Shown piece after piece: positions 1 through 11,000 of a stretch of DNA of 64,000 nucleotides (position 1 is its first letter; each line of letters begins with the position of its first letter). The notes under the pieces are model-generated. The model saw only the letters and a program-made list of their open reading frames with translations, was not told the DNA's origin and did not search any database. The DNA lies in the NCBI GenBank assembly GCA_017506865.1, contig JAFCMP010000082.1, positions 1-64,000 on the forward strand, written 5' to 3'. A program made the position numbers and the translations under genes. Source of the DNA: Tribonema minus. Taxonomy: Eukaryota > Sar > Xanthophyceae > Tribonematales > Tribonemataceae.

Positions 1-219
1 CAGTACGGGGCTGTGGTCCGACTCGGAGCCGTGATGTGGGTGCTGTCAGCTTGAGTGTCGCGACGCTGTCATAGTGGTGGCAAGGGCGGAGCTGCCGCAG
101 GGGGCGCAAGCGTTCAAAGTGTCCCCATTTGTATATAGCCCAGGCGGCGTCCACAGCACATCCAGATGGCAGTCAGGCTGAGCTGGAGGTCGCCGGTGCG
201 AATACCGCTGGCAGCCCCA

Positions 220-705
220 TCAGTTGTGCCAGCACCCAGCCCTGTTGATTTTTGCGTGCTGCCAGTGGCCTGAGGCTTGGCCTGCCCACACCGTCACCGA
301 GCCCGCGTAGACCGCTGCAACAATGGGCCCACACAGACAAACCGAGGGGCCGTCCCCACACGCCCTCTTCCTGTAGGCGTTGCAGCAGGAGCGTGTGCCC
401 GCTGTCCTTGCTATCCGTTTCATTTGTTGCCGTACTCGATGCGAGGCAGCGAGCGCGTGTCCCGTACGTGTCGAATTGGTTCACGTGTACCGCAGGTTGG
501 GCTGCGGCATGCGCGTCAGTTGACGCATCGATGACATGCTGGCCCCTTGTTTGCCCGCCCCCTGCGTGACGTATGCCACCATCCCGTCCAGCAGTGCCTC
601 TCGCATGGCAATCACCAGCGCTGGGGCCGGCAGTCCCGTGCTCAACTGCGACGCTGCCTATGCCGTGTAGAGCTGTATGAATCAGGCAGTTGCCGTTGCC
701 CACGT
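220..705 (-). pseudogene. OTU-like cysteine protease domain, frameshifted
   Basis: Reading the minus strand from about 705 downward, the motif GNGNCLIHTALHGIG resembles the OTU catalytic block (usual form D-G-N-C), with Asn where the Asp normally sits. The following helix-like segment IAMREALLDGMVAYV is in another frame. LLQRLQEEGVWG, like the OTU 'R..GVWG' block, returns to the first frame, and VAAVYAGSVTVWAG is again in the second. At least two or three frame changes are needed, with no convincing introns between them. This is best read as an inactivated OTU domain from a mobile element. The family call rests on motif order only. Confidence 0.4.
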
Positions 706-2378
706 TGCTCACGGGGCGAAGCTCCCACCACGTGCTAGCGTCGCTGTGTTTTCCCCAAGCGCCTGTTTGTGGAGTGCCTGCAGGCCGTGTGCCAAGTGGA
801 AAAGCCATAGTTGGTGGCTTTTGCCAGCGCGTCTTGCTGCTCCTCCACGGTGACTGTATGGCACACGGTTTGAGGGTATCCGGGTCGCCACCGTCACGGT
901 GGTGACCTTCGCCGGCCCGGATATTGGTGCTGAGGGGGCAGAGGCACCGCCCCTTGGCGGTGTGGTGGCTGGTGCCAGCTGCCCTAGGGGTGCAGGAGAA
1001 TTGTCGCACTGGGCCTGTCGCTCCTGCGTCCGCCGTCTGTGTTTACCTCTGCGTCGACTGCGCTTTCCACTGGCAACCATAGCCGTGACAGATGCTGTCT
1101 CGGTCATTGTTGCGTGGGTGCTGTTATCACCGGCCTGCGTTACGTCTGACTCGCCATGTTTCCCGGCTGGCTGGCGAGGCGACCTGGCAACGACCGGTTC
1201 CCTAAGGGAGAGTTGTCAAACACCGCTGCCAGGTCGTTACCCTCTTCTCGGAGGGAGAGCAAGCTGAACGTGACCGTCAGGTCATGCATCTGATTCACCA
1301 GCGGTGCGCAGGGAGTCCGGCCCAGCAGGGTCTGTGTTGCTGGCGCGTGCAGTCGGCGTGACGTGCGGCCGGGTTCAAGCTTGGTACCCGTCGGCCAAGC
1401 GCAAAGCACCGTGACGCGTGCCCGATTGGGGGCAAGGGCCAGTGCACGTACCCTGCGCGCGAGTGCGCCAGCCGCCCCCAGCAAGCCTTGCCAGTGAGAT
1501 CCCGTCGGGTCCCTGGGGCATTCGCTAGACTGAGCGCCCGCTGCGACAGCAGCTGCTGCACTGCCAGGTGTGCTGGGCACACGATCGTTGCTTGACATCG
1601 TTGCGCCGCTATCGCTAGCACGACTTTCGCCAGGCAGCACACCCATTGTGCTGCTCCGGGTCAGTCTCGGCAGCGGCGCAACTGCCACACCGTCCAACGT
1701 AGATGCATGGGCTTGCCTGGGGTCCACCCCCAGGTGCTCGCATCCGAGGATTTTGCGTATGGGACCACATTTGCTAGCGGCGGCGAGCAGCGCGGCTGTT
1801 GGCTTCAGGCTATTCCCCCCACCAACAGCTGCACCACCCGCTGCCGCCGCGCATGTCGTTGGTCGGGTGTGTATGTCAGCAATGTGATCATGGCCTGATG
1901 CACGGTCACAGCCTGACAGTGTGCATGCTGTCGCGGCGACCGGGCCTGCGAGGCAGTCGGCGCAGCGCCACACGTCGCACTGGTCCAGGGCCCCTAGATC
2001 ACCAGATGGTGTCGTGGCGCTTGCTGCTGTGCGTCTGATGAAGAGGTTGCCGCACCCATCGCAGACCTGCTCCAGGCCGCCGCATATTGGTCGGTGGTCT
2101 AGGAAAAGCTGAACATGCAGTTCTGCAAATTGCTTCCCTTTCCCTGTGTGGCGCGTGCGCTGGTGTGCACATGCGTGTGCCGCTGGGCAATTCTTGTCCA
2201 GGGCGCGAGGATTTGCTCACACTATGAACTTGTCGCACATGCGGCAGTCCAGCCCCGGGATATTGACCTTCCGGTTGGCAGCGTGTATCTTGGCGGGCGC
2301 CAGATCTGTCCTAGCGGTGATGCCGGATATTGGGTGCCCGTTGCGACTGTTACCGTCAGAGGTGACGCTGCCGCCTGA

Positions 2379-3045
2379 CAGAGAGGCGCCGCTGCCAGCT
2401 GGCTGCAAAAACCGGGACGTGATTTGTCTCTGGTGACCCGCCGGCCCAGGTTCGCCAACTTCCATCGGTACAGGCATGGTCACGGTGACCGGCTTTGCCA
2501 GCGCACCGCCAGACTGTGGCTCTGGGCGGGTGACGCTGCCAGTGCTTTGGGCGCTGGCGCGGCGCCGACCCCGCCGGGGTGCAGCCGCCCCACGTTCGCC
2601 GCCCGGTGCAGCAGCGGCCGCTGGTGCTGTTGTCACCATGTCTGCAGCACATGGGGTTGCCGCTGCGGTGACCTCCATCGGCTGAGGACCGGGATGCCAC
2701 TGGGGAGAGGCGCCGCTGCTAGCTGGCTGCGAAGGCCGCGACGTGATCCGTCTCTGGTGACCCGCTGGCCCACTGGTAGGTTCGCCAACTTCCATCGGTA
2801 CGGGCACGGTCATGGTGACCGCCTTTGCCAGCGCACTCAGTTTGCCACACGGCGACTCTGGGCGGTTGATGCTGCCAATGCTTCCGAGGCGGCCCAGGGG
2901 CGGCCCAGCGTTGGCGCCGCGGCGCCGACCCCGCCGGGATGCAGCTGCCCCGCGTTGGCCATCTGATGCGGCAGCGGCTGCCGGTGGTTTTGGCACCATG
3001 TCTGCCGCACGTGGCGTTGCCGCCGCCGTTAAGTCGGAGGTAACC
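2379..3045 (-). repeat. Two tandem copies of a ~330 bp coding module
   Basis: Plus-strand sequence starting GAGAGGCGCCGCTGC at about 2379 recurs at about 2705 with the same order of segments (GACGTGAT, GGTGACCCGC, TTCGCCAACTTCCATCGG, GGGGTGCAGC or its variant). In protein terms it repeats PMEVGEP...GPAGHQR...TSR and AADMV...GAAA.RRGRRR. The copies have diverged but stay in frame, so this is an internal protein repeat of the long minus ORF. Confidence 0.7.
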
Positions 3046-3591
3046 TTGCGACCGCATGCAGCGGCGGCTGTGACAGTCGTCCGTGGCTGTGCAACCACCT
3101 GGTTGGCCGGTGCGGGCCCCGCCGCTGGTGCGGCAGTGGCAGCCGTCACTAAAGGCGTTTTCCGCCGCGATCGTCGTTTTGGCATTGGCGTTGTCGCTAC
3201 TGGTGGATCCGGCGGCAGTGTCGCCCGACGGCGTGTACTTGCCGCTGGTGGCGGTAGTACCACCAAGCTCAGTACAATTATCGCTGTTGGCGGCAGTGCC
3301 TCCCGTAAACTCGCCGCTTGAGCCTCCGAGTCACTGGCAGGCTGATGCCGCGGGCGCTTCGTCTGTGAGCATCCCCTGTTACAGTGATTACTGGCACCTG
3401 GGCTGGTCAGATGGCGGCGGCGCTTCTTGACGTGCGCATGGCTGCCACTGCCCTGAGGCTCGTCCGAGTCGGCTGACGACAAGTGTAGTCTGCGCATGCT
3501 TCTGCACAGCTCTGCAACCTGACTGCATACTGGCACCTCTGGCATCGGCCGCGGTCTAGAGCTCTGGGCCATCAGCTGAGGTGGTGGCGGG

Positions 3592-3756
3592 CCGGGTATC
3601 GGCGGCGGGCCCGGAATCGGTGGCGGACCCGGGATCGGCGGCGGGCCCGGTATCGGCGGCGGGCCCGGGATCGGTGGCGGGCCCGGTATCGGCGGCGGGC
3701 CTGGAATCGGCGGCGGGCCCGGGATTGGCGGCGGGCCCGGGATCGGTGGCGGCGGC
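3592..3756 (-). repeat. 18 bp minisatellite encoding PIPGPP repeats
   Basis: Units of the type GGCGGCGGGCCCGG(A/T)ATC repeat about nine times on the plus strand. On the minus strand they encode tandem PIPGPP in the N-terminal third of the long ORF. The codons vary at third positions, which suggests the repeat was once kept as protein. Confidence 0.8.
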
Positions 3757-3975
3757 GGTATCGCTAGGCGTACCCAACGGCCAACACCATGGCGGCGTCT
3801 GCGGCGTGTGTCAGATTGGCGTGCAGCTTTGACCTGCCACCACCACAAGCCAGTATTCAGCCCGTGGTTGCGCTGTCCCCGTTTGCGTTTCAGAGGTGAC
3901 CCCTCCCCATGTGAGGTAGGGCTGGTAAGCCAGTGGAGGGCCATAGCTTTGAAAGGCGACTTTGAGGGGCGAGAG

Positions 3976-4004
3976 AAAAAAAAAAAAAAAAAAAAAAAAA
4001 AAAA
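3976..4004 (+). repeat. Poly(A) tract, 29 nt
   Basis: An uninterrupted run of 29 A lies just upstream of the minus-strand element coding region. The orientation is wrong for a poly(A) tail of that element, so it is either a simple repeat or the tail of another insertion on the plus strand. Confidence 0.8.
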
Positions 4005-5063
4005 GCCCAGGCTCGATCTCGAAAGCGCGGCTGCCTACCGCGAACACGTCCCTGCACAGCTATACCACTTCCAGTTCAAGATCACACCCTGCTCTGGTGT
4101 ATCTGGTGAGGTGCTTTTCCCGCCGTCGTGAAACGAGCGGTGGTGGAACGAGTCGGTGTGCTCAAGCTCTCTGCCTCTGACCAACACAAGGCAGCTAGGT
4201 TGAATGCAATGCTGTGCAATTCGTGTCCTTGCCGCTGCAGTGTCGTGATCCTGTCGTGTCTGTGCGTGTGCTGAATGCAGTCAGTCTCTGCCAGGCGAGG
4301 TCCCTTGTGCGGCTGCAAATCAAGCTGGTCAGCAAGCGTTCAAACCTTAATCTGGTGAACTGCTATCTACTGTCCTGCGATCCAGTGTGCCCTAGGTTCC
4401 CCCTTCCCGATCCGTCGACGGCGATATCGTCTGATGTTTTCTTTTTTTTTTTTTGGTTTAGTTTGCCCTTCTTGTGCTTCGGCCGATGTCGCTGTGTGCG
4501 TAGGTAGCTTTAGCAAAATCAATGCGAGGCTTACTTGCTGTCACCGGCGACCCACGCTGCGTGTCTGGCCTTGTTCGCCACAGGCCCGCGGTGGAGCGAA
4601 ATCCGCTCTCTAGTCCTCGGGCTGTAGCCAGGCTGACAGGTTGAGCGTGCGGTGCTGCTGTGCCCTCAGTGTCCCCTGTGCATCCTCGCCTTCCGCGCCG
4701 CCGCTCCGCCAGCGGCTCCTCCTAACATGGTGGTGCACCGTACTTGATGAGGCCTAGGCGTACCGAATTGCTCTGCGTGCGTATACAAGTGTACTGCAAC
4801 GGCACCTTTTCAGCATCAAGTTGAAGTATGGTCATGTGGTTTCGCTAAACACCTTGTTAGTGGGCCTCAACAAATCCTGCACGAAGTAGGATCTGGATAT
4901 CCACACCTGTCGCTCGCCGCTGACGGGCAATGCAATGTTTGTAAGGCTCGTCGTAAGCGCTGCAGCACCGCAAACAACTTGCTTTCACCACCAGAGGTGG
5001 AGAGGTTCAGTCTCGTCGTAAGACTCGCAGGCCAAGTGGAGTGCCGGAGGCACTGCAGTCACA
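4005..5063. other. Intergenic region upstream of CPSF1
   Basis: No convincing coding sequence is visible. The stretch contains a short T-tract near 4441-4454 and a motif ATCAAGTTGAAGTATGG near 4815, one of the dispersed CTTCAA/TTGAAG motifs seen throughout the window. The CPSF1 promoter and 5' UTR should lie here, but no TATA box stands out. Confidence 0.5.
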
Positions 5064-8000
5064 ATGGCGCCAATTTACACATGCCACCGCCAACTGCACC
5101 CTCCTACCAGTGTGGAGCACGCCACCTGGGGCAGCGTCAGTGGCCCTGGCTCCACAGATCTGCTGGTCGCAAGGCGATCGCTTCTTGAAGTGTACTCCGT
5201 CGTCCCGACCAGCGGCGCCGACAACCATGCAGCAGGCGCAGTGCTGGAGCTCATCGGAGGCTTCCCCCTGGCCGCCAACATCATGCACATCGCCGTGGTG
5301 CCGCTGGGCAGCGGCTGCGCGGACATCATCGTCGTGGCGATGGAGGCCGCCAAGCTGGCGGTGCTGGCCTTCGACGCGGGCCTGGGGCAGCTCATCACCC
5401 TCTCCATCCACAACTTCGAGGCGGGCGCGATAGGCCCCGGCTCGGGCGCGCTCGACGAGGGCTACGGCCTCATGGGCGGCCGCATCACCGCGGTGCCCAG
5501 CCTCACGGCGGTGGACCCCGCCGGCCGCTGCTGCGCGATGCTGGTCGGCGGCAACCACCTCGTCATCCTGCCCATGCTGCGCCACCTGCCCGGCGACATC
5601 TTCATCAGCAAGGAGGGGCGCGATCACCTCGCGGGCGGCGGCGGCGGAGGCGCGGCGGAGGCGGCGGACGGGGCGGCGGCGGCGGGCGGTGCGGCGTGGG
5701 TGGAGGGGGTGGGCGCGGGGCGCGCGAGCTGGCGGCGGTGGGTGGCGCAGAAGGTGAGAGACGCGCTGCAGACAACAAAAGCAGGAGGCGGTACAATATC
5801 AAAATCCCTGGTACAGCGGCGGAATGTAACGTGCCGCTGGCCCTTGCGCAGTCTTCTCCGGCCGCCGGCGCTAGCAATGTCCATGTTGGCGTCAACAGCA
5901 TGAGTTAATGTCTGTGAAGCAGGATGCGTCAGGCATGCCGATGGCGCACAGCGATCACCGCTGCATGGACGCGTGAGCCGTGCCCACTGGTGAGAGATTG
6001 CGGCTGGCAGTGGCGCGCTGTTGCCTTTGCCGCAGTTAAACCTCTGCCAGCCAGGCGCACGTGCCACGCAGCAGAGGGCATCAGTGTCATACAAGCTCAC
6101 GTTCAACACACACACCACACCGCAGCATCGCAGCATCAGAGGAGTCGATGCTTGAGTGAGTTAGGTATGCTTCAATTGCAAGCTGGACTTGCGCGCTCAG
6201 CTGTAGTGCTAAGACTTGGTGCTGGGCAGGAAGGCGGAACTACGCTCGCCAGCAGGTACGGTCTGGCCGAAGAGGCTCACGGTCGCCTGCGCTCCATGCA
6301 TTTGAGGTGAAGACTTCGCATGTGTATCGGACAATCGCCCCCCTTCCCACCTCCCCCGAAGTTGACCAGCCCTTTACAGTCACCTCCTCAGCCGTGTGCT
6401 AGCTCTGTACGGCGGCGGCGCGGCACAGCGGCGACGAGCTGCAGCGGCTGCTGCTGCACATACAGGACCAGGCGGCGGCCATACAGCAGCTGTCCGCGTT
6501 GCGCTTTTGTGCCCACCGCTGTCAAAACCGCAGACGGCACAGGGGTGACGCCCCTCTGAGTACAAGACGCGGTGCTTCCGCTGCCCGAACGTCCGCTGCG
6601 TCTTAAAGAGAAAACGCGCTTGCCACCGCTGGGAGGAGCGGCGTAATGTCTCGCCATGCGAATGAACGTCACGACGCACGCTCATGATGCCCGCCGCTGC
6701 GGCGGGTGCGCGCTGCTGCGCCGCGCCCTTCACAACCCTCCAGCATGGACAAGGGAGGAGCGACACGCACAGGCGTCGGCCTGCGTGCGTCGCTGACCAG
6801 GATACAGTACTTCAACTTGAAGTTGTGCAGACAATGCGACGCGCCCTCACGATGCCTGCCTGCCTCGCCTCCTCATACCGCGGCGCGCATCCCCCCCCCC
6901 CCCCCGCAGCCCTTCAGCATCGACACGGAGGAGGCGGGCGCGGCCGGCGCCGTCAAGTCCATGGCCTTCCTGCACGGCTTTAACGAGCCCGCGCTCGCGC
7001 TGCTGCATGAGCCGCACAGGACGTGGGCGGGGCGCCTCGCGCACTCGCGCAACACGTGCAGGCACGTCTCCGCATGCAAAAACTTCAACTTCAACATGAG
7101 CTCTAAGTTCTGCGGTTGGTGCGCATGGCGGCGTCGCTAACACACCAGCGGCGTGTGCGCACAGTGCGCAGTGCGCCTCCTCTCTCATGCATGCACAAAC
7201 AACAGGGTCGGCATGAGCCAATTCAGTTGAGATCACCTTCAGGAGGTCGTACACCTGGGGCAGCATATATCTGATGTGCAGGTAGCCGCAGGAGCGTGGC
7301 GTGCATCGACGGCGCTTTCGCTCTTTGCACACATGATGTTGCCCGCCCTGGCAGCGTGCGCTTGCAACCTTTGTGTGCAGCTGTGGCGCAGTGTCCATCA
7401 CTCACCAAGATGCAAAGTTGCACTGCCGTACGACGCCGGGCCTCGCGAAGTCTGCAAGCTTTCTGCCACACTGCTCAGCATCCATTCACTTCGAGGAAGC
7501 TTCGGGAGCTATGCTTGTGAGCGCATAGAAGTATGAGTTATTCGCCGTATATAAATGCGGCCATGCAGCGCGCATCATTCATGTGCTTCCCCCCCCCCCC
7601 TCCCCCCCCCCCCCCGGCCCCTCTTCTCTACACCCCCCAGGCTGACAGTGCTCAGCCTGAACGTCTCGCAGGGGCGCGCGCCCTCCATCTGGCGCGTGCC
7701 GCACCTCCCGCACGACGCGTTCCTCGTGATGGCGGTGCCGCCGCCGTCCGCAGGCGCCATCGTCGTGTGCCACAATGCGGTAGTGCGTATTGAGGGCGGC
7801 GCGCCGCGCGCAGTGCTCGGCGTCAACGGTTACGCCCCTGTAACCGTCAGCGCGGAGCTGCTGGGGTGCCCGCTGCTGCCGAACGAGGGCGACTACGGCT
7901 GGGCGAGCCTGACGGGCGGCGCCGGCGGCGCAGCCGAGGTGAGCGCGCGGATGAGCGCTGCTGTGCTGTACTTCACGTTGCAGTAGTGGTGTTTGGCCAC

Positions 8001-11000
8001 GGCTGAGTCGCGCTACGCGCTGCCGATGAACAGGTGACGGCATGCGGGTGCTGCTGTCCGCCGCTGCGGCACACGATTGGCCGCGCATGCGCCGCGCGCG
8101 TCGCCGCACCTTTGTGGCGGCCGGTATTGAAGCACTCCGTCTTACAGAGTTGCCTGTCAGCAATGGTTTGACAGCCAGCTTCGGGGTCCAGCATTGCATC
8201 ACAAGCTCTGCCTGCGCAGCGCAATGGTTATGCAATTTTGTTTCTGGTCACCGCTTGCGAGCTGCACATTCCACCTTGCCGGCGGCATAGGGCGGGGCCG
8301 AGTGAAGGAGTGACCTTCGCCCGGTCGCCCAGCCGCCACTGGCGCATGTCACATTGATGGCGATGATGACATGCTTGCAGAAGGCGCCTGAACTTTGGTA
8401 ACATACGGTGCACACACTGCCCTCACCCCCCTCAACACCCAATTAGTCCTCACCCACCATGTGATACACCCCCGTCCTACACATATACGCGCACTACAAG
8501 GTACATTCCTAGCAGTATGCAACAACAACCCTCCCCCCCTATTACCACCCCCTTCCCCGCGCGCCAGGTCTTCGACCTCGCGGACGAGGCGCGCCCCGTG
8601 GAGCTGGACGCGGCGCGCTGCGCGTTCGTGGCGCCCGACTGCGCGCTCCTCGCGCTGCGCGAGGGCGCGCTCGCGGCGCTGCGCCTGCACGCCGACGGCT
8701 CCATGACGCTGCGCACGGTCGGCGCGTGCGCGCCCGCGACGGCGCTGTGCGCGGCGATGCCGCTGGCCGGCGGCAGCGGCAGCGGCGGCAGCGGCGGCGG
8801 CAGCAGCGGCAGCAGCGGCGACGGCGGCGGCAGCGCTGATGGCGGAGCTGGCGGCGGCGGCGGCAGCAGCGGCAGCAGGCCTGGCGGCAGCGGCGCGGGA
8901 CTGGTGTTTGTGGGGTCGCGTCTGGGGGACTCGGTGCTCGCGCGGTGCGAGGTGTTCCGCGGGAGCGCTGCCGTGGACGCGAGCGAGTGGCGCTCGCTGG
9001 TGCGCTGCAAGGCGGAGGAGGAGGAGGGGGGGGGGGGCGACGAGGATGTGGTGGAGCTGTATACGGTGCGCGGGGGGGGGTACAATAGCGGCGACGATGA
9101 GAACCAGCACGCGAACGGCGGCGACGCCATGATGAACGGTTTCAATGGCCAGGTGCGTGAAAGACACTTCTGGTGGCTGTACCTGATTGGGTGTCATGAT
9201 GTAGAATGCGTGTTGTCGTCGATTCAGGATGTAACGAAGGAGACTAGCAGAGGACCACATGCGTGGCGGTTGCAGGAAAAATGGATGTATGACGCCAGGT
9301 ACGCTGCAGCCTCGAATGCTTGCATTGATTTGGCAGTGGTAGGGTGTGGTATGGTCCACATTGTCGCAGAACATTATGTCAATGTACATTATGCTGACGT
9401 AGAGGTACTTAGAGCTCGATGTCAATGGTCAAGCGAGGATTTATAAAGCTGGTATACTTATTGATGGACTTGTGACTCAGCATCGGCATGTCGACTCTGT
9501 CATGGACCCTGCTGGGGGCAAATGCCACACCGCTCAACCAACGCTGCCGCTCGCCTGCAAGGCAGTTGGTGCGCGCGGGCGGCTCCAGTGCTGATGGCGC
9601 CTCAGACGCGCACGTCGCAACTCGGGTCTGCGCGCAGCCCATCAGCTATTACAGCGCCAGGCACGATGGCCCCGCATCAGTGCTGTATCACCACTTTTGC
9701 CGCTGCAGGGTAACAACGAAATGGACGCCGAGGAGGAGGCCCGCGCACTGTACGGCGACAGCTGGCAAGAACACACGAGCAAGCGGCGGCGCCGCGGCGG
9801 CGGCGGCAGCGACACCGGTGGCGCCGCTGCAGGTGCTGCGGACAGCAGCACTCAGCAGCCCGTGGAGTGCGTCTCGTTCCGGCTCACCGTCCTGGATTCG
9901 CTGCCTGGCCTCGGCCCGGTAACGAGCATTCAGGTCAGGCGGCTCATGTACTTCAAACTTGAAGTATGTACAAATTATTAGCACATGTCCGATGTTGTGT
10001 GGTATGTATGTACACGGATGCCGCGCCGCATGCGAGCGCTGGTGGCGTCATTGCCGGGGAGCGCGCGCGGCGAATTACAACCAAGGCAGCAGCCGGGGGG
10101 GGGCATTGTCACCGCGACGGCATGACGCCGTTTTGCAGGACTTGTGGTTGCGACATGGTGAACTTCGGCGGCGTGCACCAGGCGACTGCGTAAGGGCTCA
10201 GAATGGGCCCAAGCGGGCGCCCACACGCAGGCCGGGTTGCGTCTTGCGAGCGGTCAAGGGGCGGTCCGATGCGGACGCAGGCGGCGTGGCATACCCGTCC
10301 TGCAGAGTCGCCGCGCATGCAACTACTTCTATCACAATACGGATGCGCTGCCACACTCCGCTGCTATCCCATAGCAGCATCGTCGCCCGCGATCTGACCT
10401 ACCGCCGTGACGCACGGTCTGCAACAGGTGGGCGCAGTGGCGGTGGGGCCGTCGCCGCCCGCGGCGCGCAGCAGCGGCGGCGGCAGCGGCGCCGCCGCCA
10501 GCGCCGTGCCGCCGCCGCCGCCGTGTGCCAACGCGCTCGTCTGCTCCACGGGCTACGGTCCTGATGGCGGCATCGCGCTGGTATGGCCGGGACTGCGCAC
10601 CGATGCGGCAGCTCAGCTGCCCTTTCCGGGGGCGACGGGGGTGTGGACGCTGGCGACGCAGCGCAAATCTGCTGTTACCGCCGCTGTCGCCGGGGCTGAA
10701 AAAGGCGCTGCCGCTGCTGCTGCGGTGGCGGCTGCGGATGGCGATGCCATGGACTCTGCTGGTGGCGGCGACGGCGCCGCTGCTGCCGGCGATGGCGAAC
10801 AGATGAGCGATGCAGCGGGCGCGGCGGTGAAGCAGGAGGTGGCGCCGATGGACGCGGACGGACCAGCGTGCAGCGCTCCGCAGGGAGGACCCCCGAGTGG
10901 CAGTTCAGCGGTTACAAGCGTGCTGGTGACGGGGCTGGGGTGGACGCGGCTGCTGCGTGAGGGGGGGCAGGCGGAGAGTGATGGCGGCAGCGGCGGCGGC

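Larger units (their letters stand above)
1..3944 (-). mobile_element. Decayed mobile-element coding region with OTU-like protease
   Basis: The minus strand holds long but broken reading frames: a Pro/Ala/Arg-rich frame (3944-1140) with one internal TGA, then, toward position 1, an OTU-like domain scattered over two frames. Cys-pair motifs (CRMC, CDGC, CADC) lie in the C-terminal part of the long frame. OTU proteases are carried by several eukaryotic transposons, including some non-LTR retrotransposons and Helitrons. That, together with internal repeats and frame breaks, suggests a degenerate element cut by the window edge. No reverse transcriptase, transposase or helicase is visible here, so the class is unknown. 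An old host gene is the alternative. Confidence 0.45.
1140..3944 (-). pseudogene. Long Pro/Ala-rich ORF with a single in-frame TGA
   Basis: From 3944 to 1140 the minus strand is open in one frame for 935 codons apart from one TGA at 2219-2217, and it ends at TAA (1142-1140). Upstream of the TGA lie a proline repeat (PIPGPP units) and basic RRGRRR patches. The TGA falls just after DCRMCDKFIV, and the frame continues with further Cys/His positions (CGG, VCDGC, CDVWRCADC), as though a zinc-binding region were interrupted. It could be a gag-like or ORF1-like protein of the flanking element. A nonsense mutation is the simplest explanation; readthrough is possible. No function can be assigned. Confidence 0.4.

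Noticed and set aside
2217..2219. Selenocysteine at the in-frame TGA
   Set aside because: No selenoprotein family fits and no SECIS-like element was identified by eye. The surrounding region is decaying.
3976..4004. Poly(A) run as the tail of the 1-4 kb element
   Set aside because: The element's coding strand is minus, so its tail would be poly(T) on the plus strand at lower coordinates. The run is at the 5' side.
4005..4060. tRNA on the minus strand ending in a T-run
   Set aside because: A TTCGAGA loop and a T-run are present, but the acceptor and T stems do not pair.
8349..9425. 358-codon minus-strand open frame
   Set aside because: It is the antisense of CPSF1 exon 4, and its poly-Ala is the complement of the Gly/Ser runs. 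The same applies to 17619-18896 (-) opposite exon 12 and 12938-13615 (-) opposite exon 8.
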